A stretch of DNA of 64,000 nucleotides from Alopecurus myosuroides (Eukaryota > Streptophyta > Magnoliopsida > Poales > Poaceae): contig CM054059.1 in assembly GCA_028641055.1 (NCBI GenBank), forward strand, positions 114,113,392 to 114,177,391, written 5' to 3'. A program made the translations under genes and the position numbers. Within the stretch, counting starts at the first letter, position 1. Every line of letters starts with the position of its first letter. Shown in pieces: positions 10,801 through 20,177 of this stretch. The notes beneath the pieces are model-generated. The model made no database searches. It was not told where the DNA came from and saw nothing but the letters and a program-made list of their open reading frames with translations.

Positions 10801-13013
10801 TGTGCGGCAGCCCCAGTGGTGGGCTGCTCTTGCTCTGCGTCTGGCTGCTCGTGGGTGGCGGTGTTATGCATCTCCTGGTCCTGATCCTCATCGGCATTGC
10901 TGGCTGGAGGAGAAGGCGCTCTGTCCTGATGAGCAGCAGTATCCTGTGCTGCTGACGACGCACGGTTCTGCTGTTCTGTTTCTGCTCCTCGGATGTTGGT
11001 GGCGTCATCTTCCTCATCGTCGAGATTGATCAGAGGTACTGGTGCTTTATTGGCTTGGTCGGGCGCAAGAACGGCATTCGCGTCCATGGCAGGGCTGCCA
11101 AGAAAGAAAGAATCAGAAATTAGAAGCAGATTGGGGAAAACAGCACGGCGCGAGAGGAGAGACGACCGAGAAGAAAACTTACGCAGTGGTGGAAGGGAGC
11201 TTTCGCCTTAATCTCTTCACGACTGTCTTGGTCGGTTTCGGCTTCTCGACTGGCTTCTTCTTCTTGGCTGGAGGCCCTTGGGCGTCACTGCCAGTCCGCT
11301 TGCGGGTGTTGGGGGCTGCGACGGACAGAGGTTTGACGACAAGGACCGCATCGTCCTCGTTCTCGTCTTCGTCCTCATCCTCGTGCTCATCAGCAAAATC
11401 ATCTGCGGATTCAGGAAAGAAAAGGAGCAAGTCAGAAACAGTAATCGGTGGATTGGTGTCTTTTGAGAACAAGCAAAGCAAGTGCGCAATTACCTTCAGA
11501 TTCGTCCTCCGGCCAGTCGCGGAGAGATGATTCGGTCTCGCGTTTCTCTGTTGTTGGGGAGCGTGAGAGATTGATCTGATCCGCGGCCTCGAAGGAGGGC
11601 ACATCGTCCTCCTCGCGATCGGCAGAGAAGTTGCCATCGAAGCGCTCGCAGCTTTCAATTTTCTGGCGAGTAAGGACCTGAAAGACAGAGAAGGGTCACA
11701 GATTAGCCGAGTATCGAGAAGGAATTCTACTCGGATAGGCGTGCAAACACAAAGCGCACTAAGCCTAGGCAGCTCGCTGAGTGTTTCTACTCGGATAGGC
11801 GTGCAGACACAAAGCACACTAAGCCTAGGCAGCTCGCTGAGTGTATCTACTCGGATAGGCGTGCAGATACAAAGCATATGAGGCCTAAGCATGATTGTAG
11901 AGTATCCTACACGGAAAGGCGTGCAGGCGCAAAAGCACACTAAGCCTAAGAATCGTTCCCGAGTAAGCTACCCGACAAGGCGTGCAAGTACAAAGCATAT
12001 TAAGCCTAGGAGATTCGGCTAAGTATACTACTCGGTGCAGAAGGCAATTGCTACTCGCGGCAAGAAGAAGAGTTATCTACTCGGAAAGCATATGCAGAAA
12101 CAGAGTAAGGAGAACGTACCCGCTCAATCGGCTTCGTGCGGCTGTACGGGACGAACCCGTACTGCCAATGATCGCTGAGGCTCGTCATCAAGATGGCCCT
12201 TGCATGCCCAGGAACATCGATGTTGTCGATCTCGATGGTTGTCGTCCTGGTGCAGTCTCGGGGGCCTCCCATGTAACACATGAGATGGCAGCGCTCCTGC
12301 AGAGGCAGCACTCGGCGCTGAATCCAGCAAGCCACCGGATCGTCATTCTTGAGGCCTTGCTCTATCAGCCAGCCAAGCCTGTTCTCTATCTCGATGGCGT
12401 TGTCGTCGTTGGCGGGCTTCTCTTTCCAGTTCTTCTGAGTGGGAGCACGGAGGCTCCAGGCGGGAAGATTGATCCTGTCGTGTACCTGGGCTCCTTCGGC
12501 GGCGGGGATGTTCTTGACATAGAAGAACGTCTTCTGCCACAGTCGAACGGAGTCCAGCCCCTTGATACGGGGGTGGTTCGTCCCGGTCCGCTGTATCATC
12601 ATGGCGCAGCCGGTGTCGGTTGCGCGGCCGGCCACGCCCGCGCTGTCCTTCTTCCCGACAGTCTGCTGGCGGAGGTGGAAGTACCTCAGCCAGGTCTCCG
12701 ACGTCGGGTGGATGCCGAGGAAGGCCTCGCACACCACGGCGTGGTAGGCGAGGAAGACGACGGCGTTCGGCGGCAGATGATGCATCTGGAGGCCGAAGTG
12801 GTCGAGAAATTTACGGAGGAACTCGGAGGCCGGCAGTCCGAAGCCGCGCTCGAAGTGCGACATGAAGACGACGCGCTCACCCTCCCGCGGAGTTGGCACG
12901 ACTTCATTGTCAGGCGCCCGGCACTCCACGCCGGGAGGAACTCGCCTGGTATTAACGAGCCAGGCGAAGTCCTCGCTGGTGACGATTGAGCCCGCCCAGC
13001 CGGCTTTGGCCAT
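7809..13013 (-). CDS. antisense eight-exon gene, putative gypsy-type transposon protein
   Basis: Exons on - are 13013-12120, 11677-11494, 11402-11183, 11094-9807, 9626-9470, 9385-9302, 9223-8843 and 8731-7809. All seven introns are GT-AG (442, 91, 88, 180, 84, 78, 111 bp). The phases join exactly to 1377 codons (1376 aa plus TGA/TAA-type stop) with no internal stop. Exon 1 (residues 1-298) holds a domain resembling Pfam 'putative gypsy type transposon' (PF04195): FMSHFERGFGLPASEFL, FLDHFGLQMHHLPPNA and CEAFLGI. Exon 3 has acidic runs and a basic KKKKPVEKPK, NLS-like. Exon 4 has EKEAAEKAE repeats. Exons 5-7 form coiled coil, and exon 8 ends Glu/Asp- and Ala/Thr-rich. A TATA box lies 167 bp upstream. 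Introns 5, 6 and 7 are multiples of three and stop-free, so their retention would also stay in frame. The function is unknown. Antisense extra ORFs are known in Tat elements; the exon model is mine. Confidence 0.72.
11727..12030. repeat. about 60-bp tandem repeat, five units, in intron 1 of the antisense gene
   Basis: Units begin near 11727, 11787, 11847, 11907 and 11967. They share CTACTCGGATAGGCGTGCA, then CACAAAGC, a variable CACTAAGCCTA and a variable tail. Units 1-3 are close to identical and units 4-5 are more diverged. The array fills most of the 442-bp first intron. Confidence 0.88.
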
Positions 13014-13179
13014 TGTTGCGGGTAGGAGGAGTGGAAGAAATTGGACGGAGTGGTTGGGCGAATTGAGTCCGCGGCGGCGCGAGAGCTTGCGCGGCGGCGG
13101 AGAGCTCGGTGGCGGAGGAAAGCAGAGGACGAAAGAGGAATAGTGCGAGGGAAGGGGAAAAGGAAGTTACCGGCGGGGG

Positions 13180-13187
13180 TATTTATA
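13180..13187 (-). promoter_or_regulatory. TATA box of the antisense gene
   Basis: On - the sequence reads GGGTATAAATACCC. It is 167 bp upstream of the ATG at 13013 and 532 bp inside the 3' LTR boundary. The upstream 200 bp contain direct copies of ATCGTGGCC and a hyphenated palindrome around GATCAGATC, possible regulatory sites. A second Tat remnant next door has the same TATAAATA in the same relative place. Confidence 0.65.
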
Positions 13188-13702
13188 CCCTCTCCGCGAT
13201 TTTACCGTTACCGTCGGCGTAATGGGATCAATCGTGGCCATGATTGCTATGTGGTGGGGCCTGTGGCCGAATAGAAACGCACGGAAGCGCGGAACGCGCG
13301 CGTAACGGCCACAGTAGATCCCACGATCAGATCGTGGCCTATTATTACGATTGATGGGACATAACGAGCCGGTGGGCCCGCCCCGTGAAAACTGGGCGCG
13401 TGGCACGATGTGTCGTGGGCAGCGAAACGACAGGGTCGTGGATGCTTGACACGCGTCCGGCTGCGGCACGGACGGCTGGATGGTACTCTGCGCCGCAACG
13501 GCTCAATTCAAGAAAATTCTCTAAGTCTTTTTACTCGGCTACAGAGTAGAAAGCAAGTGCTACTCAGAAGACAAGAGACAGAAGATACTTGTCAGAGTGC
13601 TACTCGGAGGCCGTTTACTCGACATCTTGAGGTTCAAGGGCTATGAGGCAAAAATTGGTTTTAAGCTGGCAGAGCCTAGTGAACGAGTTCGCAAGACTCA
13701 AC

Positions 13703-13718
13703 CAGCTTCGGGGACTGC
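13703..13718 (+). other. polypurine tract of the Tat element
   Basis: CAGCTTCGGGGACTGC directly abuts the 3' LTR start TGTCGGGG. This is the expected position for plus-strand priming. The G-rich core CGGGGACTGC is repeated elsewhere in the element. Confidence 0.7.
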
Positions 13719-14260
13719 TGTCGGGGGGTTACCCCCGAGTAGGGTAAAGGCAAGTGGTAAAGGCGACTTACAGAAGAGAGGTTTGGTCGAGTAGCCGACT
13801 ACCTGGTACTCGCTACCCGGTCGACTGCTACTCGGTCTCACCTCAAGATGACCAGAAGGAGATATCAATCGAGTTCTATCCTTTCGAGTAGAAGGGTTGG
13901 CCCGAGTACAATTGGCGGGAACAATTGGCGGGAACCTACTCGGGCCAGAAAGTCAAAGGAGCCGTTCTGACACAGGATCCCGCGTATCCTGGGTCCGTAC
14001 TTGGCAGCATTCGAACTACTGTTCATCTGGGACCGGCCTGCCTGACAGTGACAGCATGGAAGCAGGCCGTGGCAGGATAAGGGGGGCCTACTCTGTGCCT
14101 AGGTACAGTGATACCAGTCTGTCCCCTAGTTTTGCCCAACGACTTTCCAGATGAAGCCAAGGTTAGGAACCAAAGCTGTCAGCGGGAACCCGGAAGAAGG
14201 ACGATGTGCACACTATGTCGACACTTGTCCATGTTTGGACGTATCCGGCTGGGCACCAGG

Positions 14261-14268
14261 TATATAAG
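14261..14268 (+). promoter_or_regulatory. LTR TATA box
   Basis: CAGGTATATAAGGTGCC lies about 540 bp into the LTR and is the likely core promoter for the sense genomic RNA. The copy in the 5' LTR is outside the window. Confidence 0.6.
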
Positions 14269-14311
14269 GTGCCCCGCCGCCTCCTGCGTGAGGATGCAAC
14301 ACGATGCACAC

Positions 14312-14317
14312 AATAAA
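14312..14317 (+). terminator. LTR polyadenylation signal
   Basis: AATAAA sits 45 bp after the TATA box and is followed by CCCTAGAACCCTA. A TATA box and AATAAA close together define a short R region, as in many plant LTRs. Confidence 0.5.
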
Positions 14318-15082
14318 CCCTAGAACCCTAAGTTCTTGACCTAGCTCTACTCGGAGAGGGGAGAGTGACTACTCGGTAGAGATACTCTTTGTACTGTGGC
14401 TACTCGGAGAAACATCGTAATACATACAGAGAGGCAAGAGTAGGGGTTTTACCTCCTCACGAGGGCCCTGAACCTGGGTAGATTGTGTTGTTTGCAGTGT
14501 ATTGTTCTTACCTCACGCGGCTACTCGTCGCGTGATCCCTCCCCGAGCACCTCCAGCGTCCTCCGTCCCCACATCTTTAGCCATCCCATGGCATCTGCCG
14601 TGACACCACCACGACAATTTGCTGATGATTTTATGGAGGAATTGGTGATTAACAGCGATAGGGGAGTAATATATGACCATCTACCAAGCTATTGGACGAA
14701 CTAGCATGGAATTAAGAGACCTAATCCGGCGCGGAAAGGAAAATGGCCCGCGGTTGACTAGATCCAATCTAGATCGATTCGAAAAATTAAAAGGCCAGAT
14801 TAATGGAAACAAGGAGCTCACCGGAGGAGATTGGAGTAATGTGCGGCGGCGACAAATGGCGCACTCCGAGTGCCCCTTTGCGACTGTCGGCAAGCCGCTC
14901 GAGGGCGCGGCGGCGGAGGATGGCGGCGGCGCGGGACGGGCTGTGGCGGAACGTAGCCGGCGGCGGATTGGTTCCTGTGGCGTACGTGAGGTCTCCGTGG
15001 CGGCGCTCTGTGAGCTCGGGCGCGGAAGTGAAGGAGAGGAAGAAGAAATGGACCGTTGGGGTTAGGTTATCCCCCGGGTGCC

Positions 15083-15090
15083 TATTTATA
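15083..15090 (-). promoter_or_regulatory. TATA box remnant of the second element's antisense promoter
   Basis: On - this reads GCTTATAAATAGGC. It lies 386 bp from the LTR start, on the same strand and in a similar position to the antisense promoter of the first element. Confidence 0.45.
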
Positions 15091-15475
15091 AGCTGCGGGT
15101 GGATAAACCTAGGCCAACGGGCAAGAGCCGGAAGTTTCGGGATAAAGGATATCCACCGGATTTTCCGGGATGTGCGTTAAGTGCTAGACAGGATATCCGG
15201 ACAAGATATGAAGGAAATCTTCCCGCGGTATTAGGATCAGTTATCAAGTGAAGTAAGCCGGATCTTTGGCATCATTATCAGGGCACTGACCCTAAGACAT
15301 AAGCGATAGACTTGGAGAAAGCCGGGTTACAATATGGCCACCATGGAGTTAGGCCTAGCTGTTTATCAAAGCAATCTAACCCGGCCTCTATGAACTTGAA
15401 TGTTGATATTTTTTGCAGGGAATAGCGTGCGCTTCAAGGAGAATCCCGTGAAGCCCAAGCTATTCTGGGGACTAC

Positions 15476-15951
15476 TGATGGAGGGATGATAACCCGGTAG
15501 GCCAACGCCAAGGTGTAACTCGGCCCAAAGGACGCTGCGCGAGACCCGGCTAAGGATAAAGGAGCTTCTAGAAGGCCCAAGATCGTAGGCCTGGTAACCC
15601 GGACTGTGGCTTCCGGTAAGGAAGTTTAGGGTTTTGTAGGCAGTGTCCGGGTAGGATTCAGAGTACGCCTTGGAGAGCAGGCCAGGAGGTCCGGATGCTT
15701 TATAAGCCGGCCCCTAGGGTTAGACGAGAGAGATCCAAGAGTTAGGGCAATATCGCTAGGTATCGAGTATCCAGTGTAACACGAGAGCTGAATTAATAGA
15801 TCGAGATCGGAGACTCGGCGACTAGATTGCCGGCTACCAGATCGCGTATCGTCATGTTTTCCCTTGAGCTAAACCCTTTCCCAAACACCAGAGTCGTCTT
15901 GCCCCAAGATAAGTTACCCCCGGTAACGTCTGCCGTGATTATCCCACGACA
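15476..15951 (+). repeat. 3' LTR of the second Tat-like element
   Basis: It starts TGATGGAGGG after a polypurine tract and ends CACGACA, 476 bp. The TG...CA ends and adjoining PPT support the boundaries. The matching 5' LTR is not in the window. Confidence 0.65.
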
Positions 15952-18249
15952 AGAACCGTTCACGTTGGGTGAGGTAGACATGTCTCCGAAGAGGTAGTCG
16001 ACGTCTGGGAAGAAGTCGTCGGCGTCCGTGGTGACGATGATGCCAGTAGTCGCGCAACAACGCTCCCCAGAAACCTTATCGCCCTTCTCCCGTACAGGAT
16101 CCGAAGAGACACGGTTTCGGAGGCCTACTGTCCCGTTCCGCAGTGCACGCCGCGACACAGGATGGAGATGTCCTGATCGGTGGTGCAGTGCTCAATAAGT
16201 ATGAGGCAGAGAGGTGTAGATGTGTTGTGCGTCTACGGAGAGGAGCGACCTAGCCGACAGCCGAAGCCGAACAACCATCCACTCACGCGTAGTAATTTCC
16301 CACTAGTGTTCATATTTCTTCATTAGTGTGTGACAAAAAGAAGACAAGCCATACACGCAGCATATTGATGGTGCAGATCTTGCACTCGTTGGGATACCAC
16401 AAGAGGAGGGTGTGATGAGGGAAGCGGTAGGAGTTTTCCCCTTACTTAAGAACCAAGTTTATCAATCCAGTAGGAGAAGGAGGACCTTCGGAAGATTGAT
16501 GGCACTAACGGTGCTGCTGGCGCTTCACCACTGTCAGCAACAACATGGAGCATGCACACAACACAAGCAAAATACTTTTCCCCAACGGTACAGTGAGGTT
16601 GTCAATCTCACCGGTCTTGCTGAAAACAAAGATTAGACGTATAATGTGAAAATAGTGTATGTTTGCAGTAAGTAAAGAAACCAGGAAATTGTTATGGTTT
16701 GTTTAACAGTGTGAAAAATGGACCGGGGTTCATAGTTTCACTAGTGGTGTCTCTCCATAAAAGATAGCATGCTGGGTGAACAAATTATAGTTGGGCAATT
16801 GACAAATAGAGGTTGCACCGTAGTGCACAATATGACATGAAGGTTACTATGGTATTTAGTGTGGGCATTACAACAAGATACATAGACCGACATCCATCTG
16901 CATATATGACTAATAATCCACCCCCAGGTTATCATCCGAACCCCCTTAGGTATTAAGTTACAAGCAACAGATAATTGCATTAAACAAAGTGTGTAATGTA
17001 AGCAGTGATTATGCACGCGGGCACTCTCACCGATTTTTTCTCCCTAATGGCAACAACACATCCTCCCCCTTCACGTTTATGTCACTCGAGCAAGACAACA
17101 AGGAGGCATGAACCCACTATCGAGCATAAATACCCCCTCTTGGAGTCACTAGCAACTACTTGGCTAGAGTAACCACTAGCAACGGAAAGCATGCAAGGTC
17201 ACAAATAGAATATGCAAATAAAGACTATAATCAACTTGGCATAAGGTCAATATTCATCGGATCCCAGCAAATACAACATAGAGAATTACATAAGATCAAT
17301 CTCGATCATAATAGGCAGCTCACGAGATCTAAACATGGAGGAATATGAGGAGAAGACAACCATCTAGCTACAGCTACGAACCCGTAGTCCAAGGATGAAC
17401 TACTCACGCATCACTCCGGAGGCAGGCATGGTGATGTAGAAGCCTCCGGTGATGATCTCCTCTCCGGTAGGGTGCCGGAAACAACTTTAGAACCCCCCTG
17501 ATCTAGGGTTGACGGTGATGGCGGCTGCGGAACTTTTTCGGGGATTTTGATCAGGTGCTTAGGGTTTTCTCTCCGGGGGCTTAAATAGGCGAAGGGGAAA
17601 AAGCGGTGGAGCTCCAGGGGCCCCATACCTATAGGTGGCACGGCCAAGGAGGGGCCGCGCCACCCTATGGCGTGGCCCCCCTGTTGCCCCTCTTCGACTC
17701 CTCTTCAGTCTTATGGATGCTTTCGGGAAAAATAGGACTTCCGGGCTTCGAACTTTCCAATTTCGAGAATATTTTCAGAACTACTTTTCATAAACTAAAA
17801 ACAGCAGAAAACAGGGAACTGACTCTGTGGCATCTTGTTAATAGGTTAGTCCGGAAAATCGATAAAAATGACATAAAGAAGGGAGAAAATATGTAGCAAT
17901 TGACATAATATCATCATGGAGCATCAGAAATTAGGGATACGTTTATGACGTATCACATATGTCCTAGCTCGGCTCATTCCCGCAACCCGGGGCGCGCGCG
18001 CGTCGTGACAAGGCGAGGCGGGCGGCGGAGGAGGAGCGCGCGTGTAGTCGTCTCTCTTTCTCATGCTCATACATCAAGTGAAAAGGCCTCCCTTATAAAC
18101 AGGTAAAACTTGCACTCAACTAGCAATGTGGGACTAAACATTTGTCCGACCTCTTGTCATACACGAATAGGCCACATGGGCCTCTAGGATTTTCAAGAAT
18201 TTATGGAGGTCTAAAATAGGCTGGGCCATACTGGGCCAAAATTCCAACA
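15952..18249 (-). mobile_element. Copia-like LTR and leader fragment, interrupted by a solo LTR
   Basis: On - the LTR starts TGTTGGAATTTTGG at 18249 and runs to 17956. It resumes at 16365 after a 1.6-kb insertion. It continues to about 15952, where an ATG-containing leader (GACATGTCTACC, about 15975) is cut by the second Tat element. The exact LTR end and primer site were not identified. The assignment to Copia rests on the terminal sequence and is tentative. Confidence 0.5.
16366..17955 (-). repeat. solo LTR of a high-copy Gypsy-type family (1,590 bp)
   Basis: It reads TGATACGTCATAAACG ... CACCATCA on -, with TG...CA ends and a 5-bp duplication ATATG on both sides (17956-17960 and 16361-16365). 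No internal domain is present, so it is a solo LTR left by LTR-LTR recombination. The sequence style (TGATACGTC start, a GAGATGCC-like block, ATTCTCG-AATTGG) resembles very common Triticeae LTRs. I do not assign a family name. Confidence 0.65.
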
Positions 18250-18254
18250 ACTAC

Positions 18255-18634
18255 AACGCCCTAAATCGGTGCTGGAGGTGATGGGGAGGGGACCGGCGGT
18301 GAGAGATCGGCATCGATTTGGGGAGGTGTCGTGGGACAGCGGCGGCGGAAATAAGGGTTTCCACCCGCATTTCACCGTCCAGCCCGATTAAATATCGAGC
18401 GACGGGGGACTCTTGCTGCGTCCTCTAAGAACTTATGGGCTAGTCCAACTTTACGAGTTCTGTTCTGCCCACCAAACTGGATCCGGTCCACAAAGTTGCC
18501 GAAAACTTTGCACTCCCGATGTTTTTACCCCCAAGACGAACCTGCCGACGTAACGAAGAGCGGAGGCACAGAATAAATCCGTCCTGGAGTACAGTGCGTC
18601 GCCGGCAGCTCAACAACCATGTGGATGAAAAATT
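18255..18634. other. unassigned GC-rich DNA
   Basis: This lies between the Copia-like LTR (its flanking ACTAC at 18250-18254) and the next transposon. No ORF, splice pattern or terminal repeat could be supported. Confidence 0.5.
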
Positions 18635-20116
18635 CTTGAGAGAATTCTTTATTTGTCCCTTCCTTAAAATCTTGTTCCCTATTTGGCCATAAAAAGAAAA
18701 TTCTTCCCTATTTGACACCTTAAATTCATTTTCTTCCTAACATGGCCCTATAGTGCATTCTTAACATAAATGGGGATAAAAAAAAGACTCTTTTGCCTCT
18801 GATGAATTTTTGTACCAAAATTCATCATACAAGTTGAAAATAAGCAACAAATTAACAAGAAACATTTCGACGCCGGCCCGCTTTGCCCTTGTCAATGCGC
18901 TTTGCAGAAAGACAGTGCCAGCGTGCGTACGTGCACGTACACGTATAACTGTCGCTCTCCCTCCACCGTGAACAATCAAGCGCGTGCTCCGTCCAAACAA
19001 CATATGCCGATCGATGGAGCCAACCATCTTCTAGAAAACAATACGTGCCAGGTTTGATCAGGAAAGAAAAATCCATGTCAGGAATTATGTAATACCCGTG
19101 CACTAGACATTACAACTAGTGTCGACACTTTGACAGCATGACAGGTCGTGCCTTTCGCGAGGAAAGAAAGACGTGTACTACCAACGGTCTCTTTAGAGTT
19201 TATACGCTTAGTTAATTGCGATCTGCACGAATAGAGGATAACGAACGTGATATGCTAATAACCTGGATTGTTTAACCGAACACAATAAACATGGGGCGAA
19301 CCATCGATCCATCGGGAGAAAAAGGTGCATACCGCTACGTGTACACACGTGCATACATATAATACGTATGTGTTTCCATTTTCTCTCCGGCTATTTCAAG
19401 AGCAATTACAAGATTTTTAAATGTAACTATCAGATTAATTTTATACATCTAGCAGGTATTTTGAGAGCATTCATCAGATTTTTAAATATAGCTACTCCCT
19501 CCGATCCGATTAAAGTGTCGGAGGGAAAAAGCATCGTAGGTACAACTCGCACGTGCAAACGGCGACGATTTATTCGGATCGGAGGGAATACTTCTTACTA
19601 TTAGTTCTTGAGTTTTTAGATTGTTACAACATATTTACATGTATACGCATACGGTCCAAAAGGTCTACCTGAAAAAAATTACGGGAGAACTACAAGAACT
19701 TTATAAGATCGTTATGCATGTGTGTACCTAGCTTTTATGTGTGGTACCGTAGTAGACAAAGAATTTCATTGCACTGTGGCCCATGCGTGCTGTGGCAGTA
19801 GCTCACCTTACAAAAATATGACGCTATGGACGAGACTTTTCGCGCGGTGAGACGCCGCACGGGAGGATGCACTCTGCGGCGCCTCCATTTAGAATTTCCC
19901 TATTTTGTTTGCTTATTTTCAACTTCAATTATGAATTTTGGTACAAAAATTTATCAGGGGCAAAAGAGTCTTTTTATGTCCTATTTGTGTTTAGAATGCA
20001 CTATAGGGCCATGTTAGGAAGCAAATGAAGTTAAGAAGTCAAATAGGAAAGAATTTTTTTTAGAACCAAATAGGAAACAAGATTTTAAGGAAAGGCCAAA
20101 TAAGGAATTGTCTCAA
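18635..20116. mobile_element. DNA transposon with about 210-bp terminal inverted repeats, non-autonomous
   Basis: The left arm (18635-18848) and right arm (about 19905-20116) are inverted copies. Both contain CCTTCCTTAAAATCTTGTT, CCTAACATGGCCCTATAG and TTTTTGTACCAAAATTCAT in reverse orientation. Long TIRs of this kind with TATTTG-type phrases resemble Mutator-like elements. A clean 9-bp target duplication could not be confirmed because of A/T runs at both ends. The 1-kb interior has no transposase; it contains a Stowaway MITE and GC-rich DNA. Confidence 0.65.
19495..19588. mobile_element. Stowaway (Tc1/Mariner) MITE
   Basis: The inverted termini CTCCCTCCGATCCG and CGGATCGGAGGGA are flanked by TA at 19493-19494 and 19589-19590. 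The length is 94 bp and there is no coding capacity. It is inserted inside the long-TIR element. Confidence 0.88.
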
Positions 20117-20177
20117 TTTTTTTTTTGCAAACAACTGCTACTAGCACAAACTTGTGAGTTTTGCCAACCGCTGATTA

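Larger units (their letters stand above)
1..14616 (+). mobile_element. Tat-lineage Ty3/Gypsy LTR retrotransposon with antisense gene
   Basis: The element reads LTR, primer-binding site, gag, protease, RT, RNase H, integrase, a long 3' segment with an antisense gene, polypurine tract and 3' LTR. The order PR-RT-RH-IN makes it Gypsy. The PBS of TGGCGCC type, the integrase without chromodomain and the long region between integrase and 3' LTR point to the Tat lineage (Grande/RIRE2/Ogre relatives); this lineage call is inference. Its left end lies outside the window, so only the last 169 bp of the 5' LTR are seen. That piece differs from the 3' LTR by one base (ccttcg versus cctccg), which suggests a fairly young insertion. 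It sits inside an older Tat-like element, which resumes at 14617. The sense polyprotein is inactivated by at least three frameshifts and two in-frame stops. Confidence 0.92.
13719..14616 (+). repeat. 3' LTR of the Tat element (898 bp)
   Basis: The LTR begins TGTCGGGGGG and ends CACGACA. The last 169 bp match the 5' LTR copy at the window start. A short direct repeat AATTGGCGGGAAC occurs twice near 13908-13935. CTACTCGG-type octamers are scattered through it. The sequence then changes to unrelated DNA at 14617. Confidence 0.93.
14617..15951 (+). mobile_element. 3' end of a second, older Tat-like element
   Basis: Sequence after the first element continues to a polypurine-like CTGGGGACTAC at about 15465-15475 and then an LTR that ends TCCCACGACA. 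That end matches the first element's LTR end (CTGCCGTGA...CCACGACA). On -, a TATAAATA (15083-15090) and GC-rich 5'-leader-like DNA mark the remains of an antisense gene promoter, as in the first element. The body of this element lies left of the window, displaced by the younger insertion. No open antisense coding exon was found. Confidence 0.7.

Noticed and set aside
11727..12030. Regular array considered as CRISPR
   Set aside because: Whole 60-bp units repeat, without short repeats separated by unique spacers, and the context is a plant retrotransposon intron.
11982..12989. 335-codon + strand ORF opposite exon 1 of the antisense gene
   Set aside because: The - strand carries recognisable conserved motifs and splice sites; the + frame shows no domain and is explained as a shadow.
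16311..16315. Second ATATG as the alternative right border of the solo LTR
   Set aside because: Using it would make the LTR end in GAAGAA rather than CA. The ATATG at 16361-16365 gives TG...CA ends.
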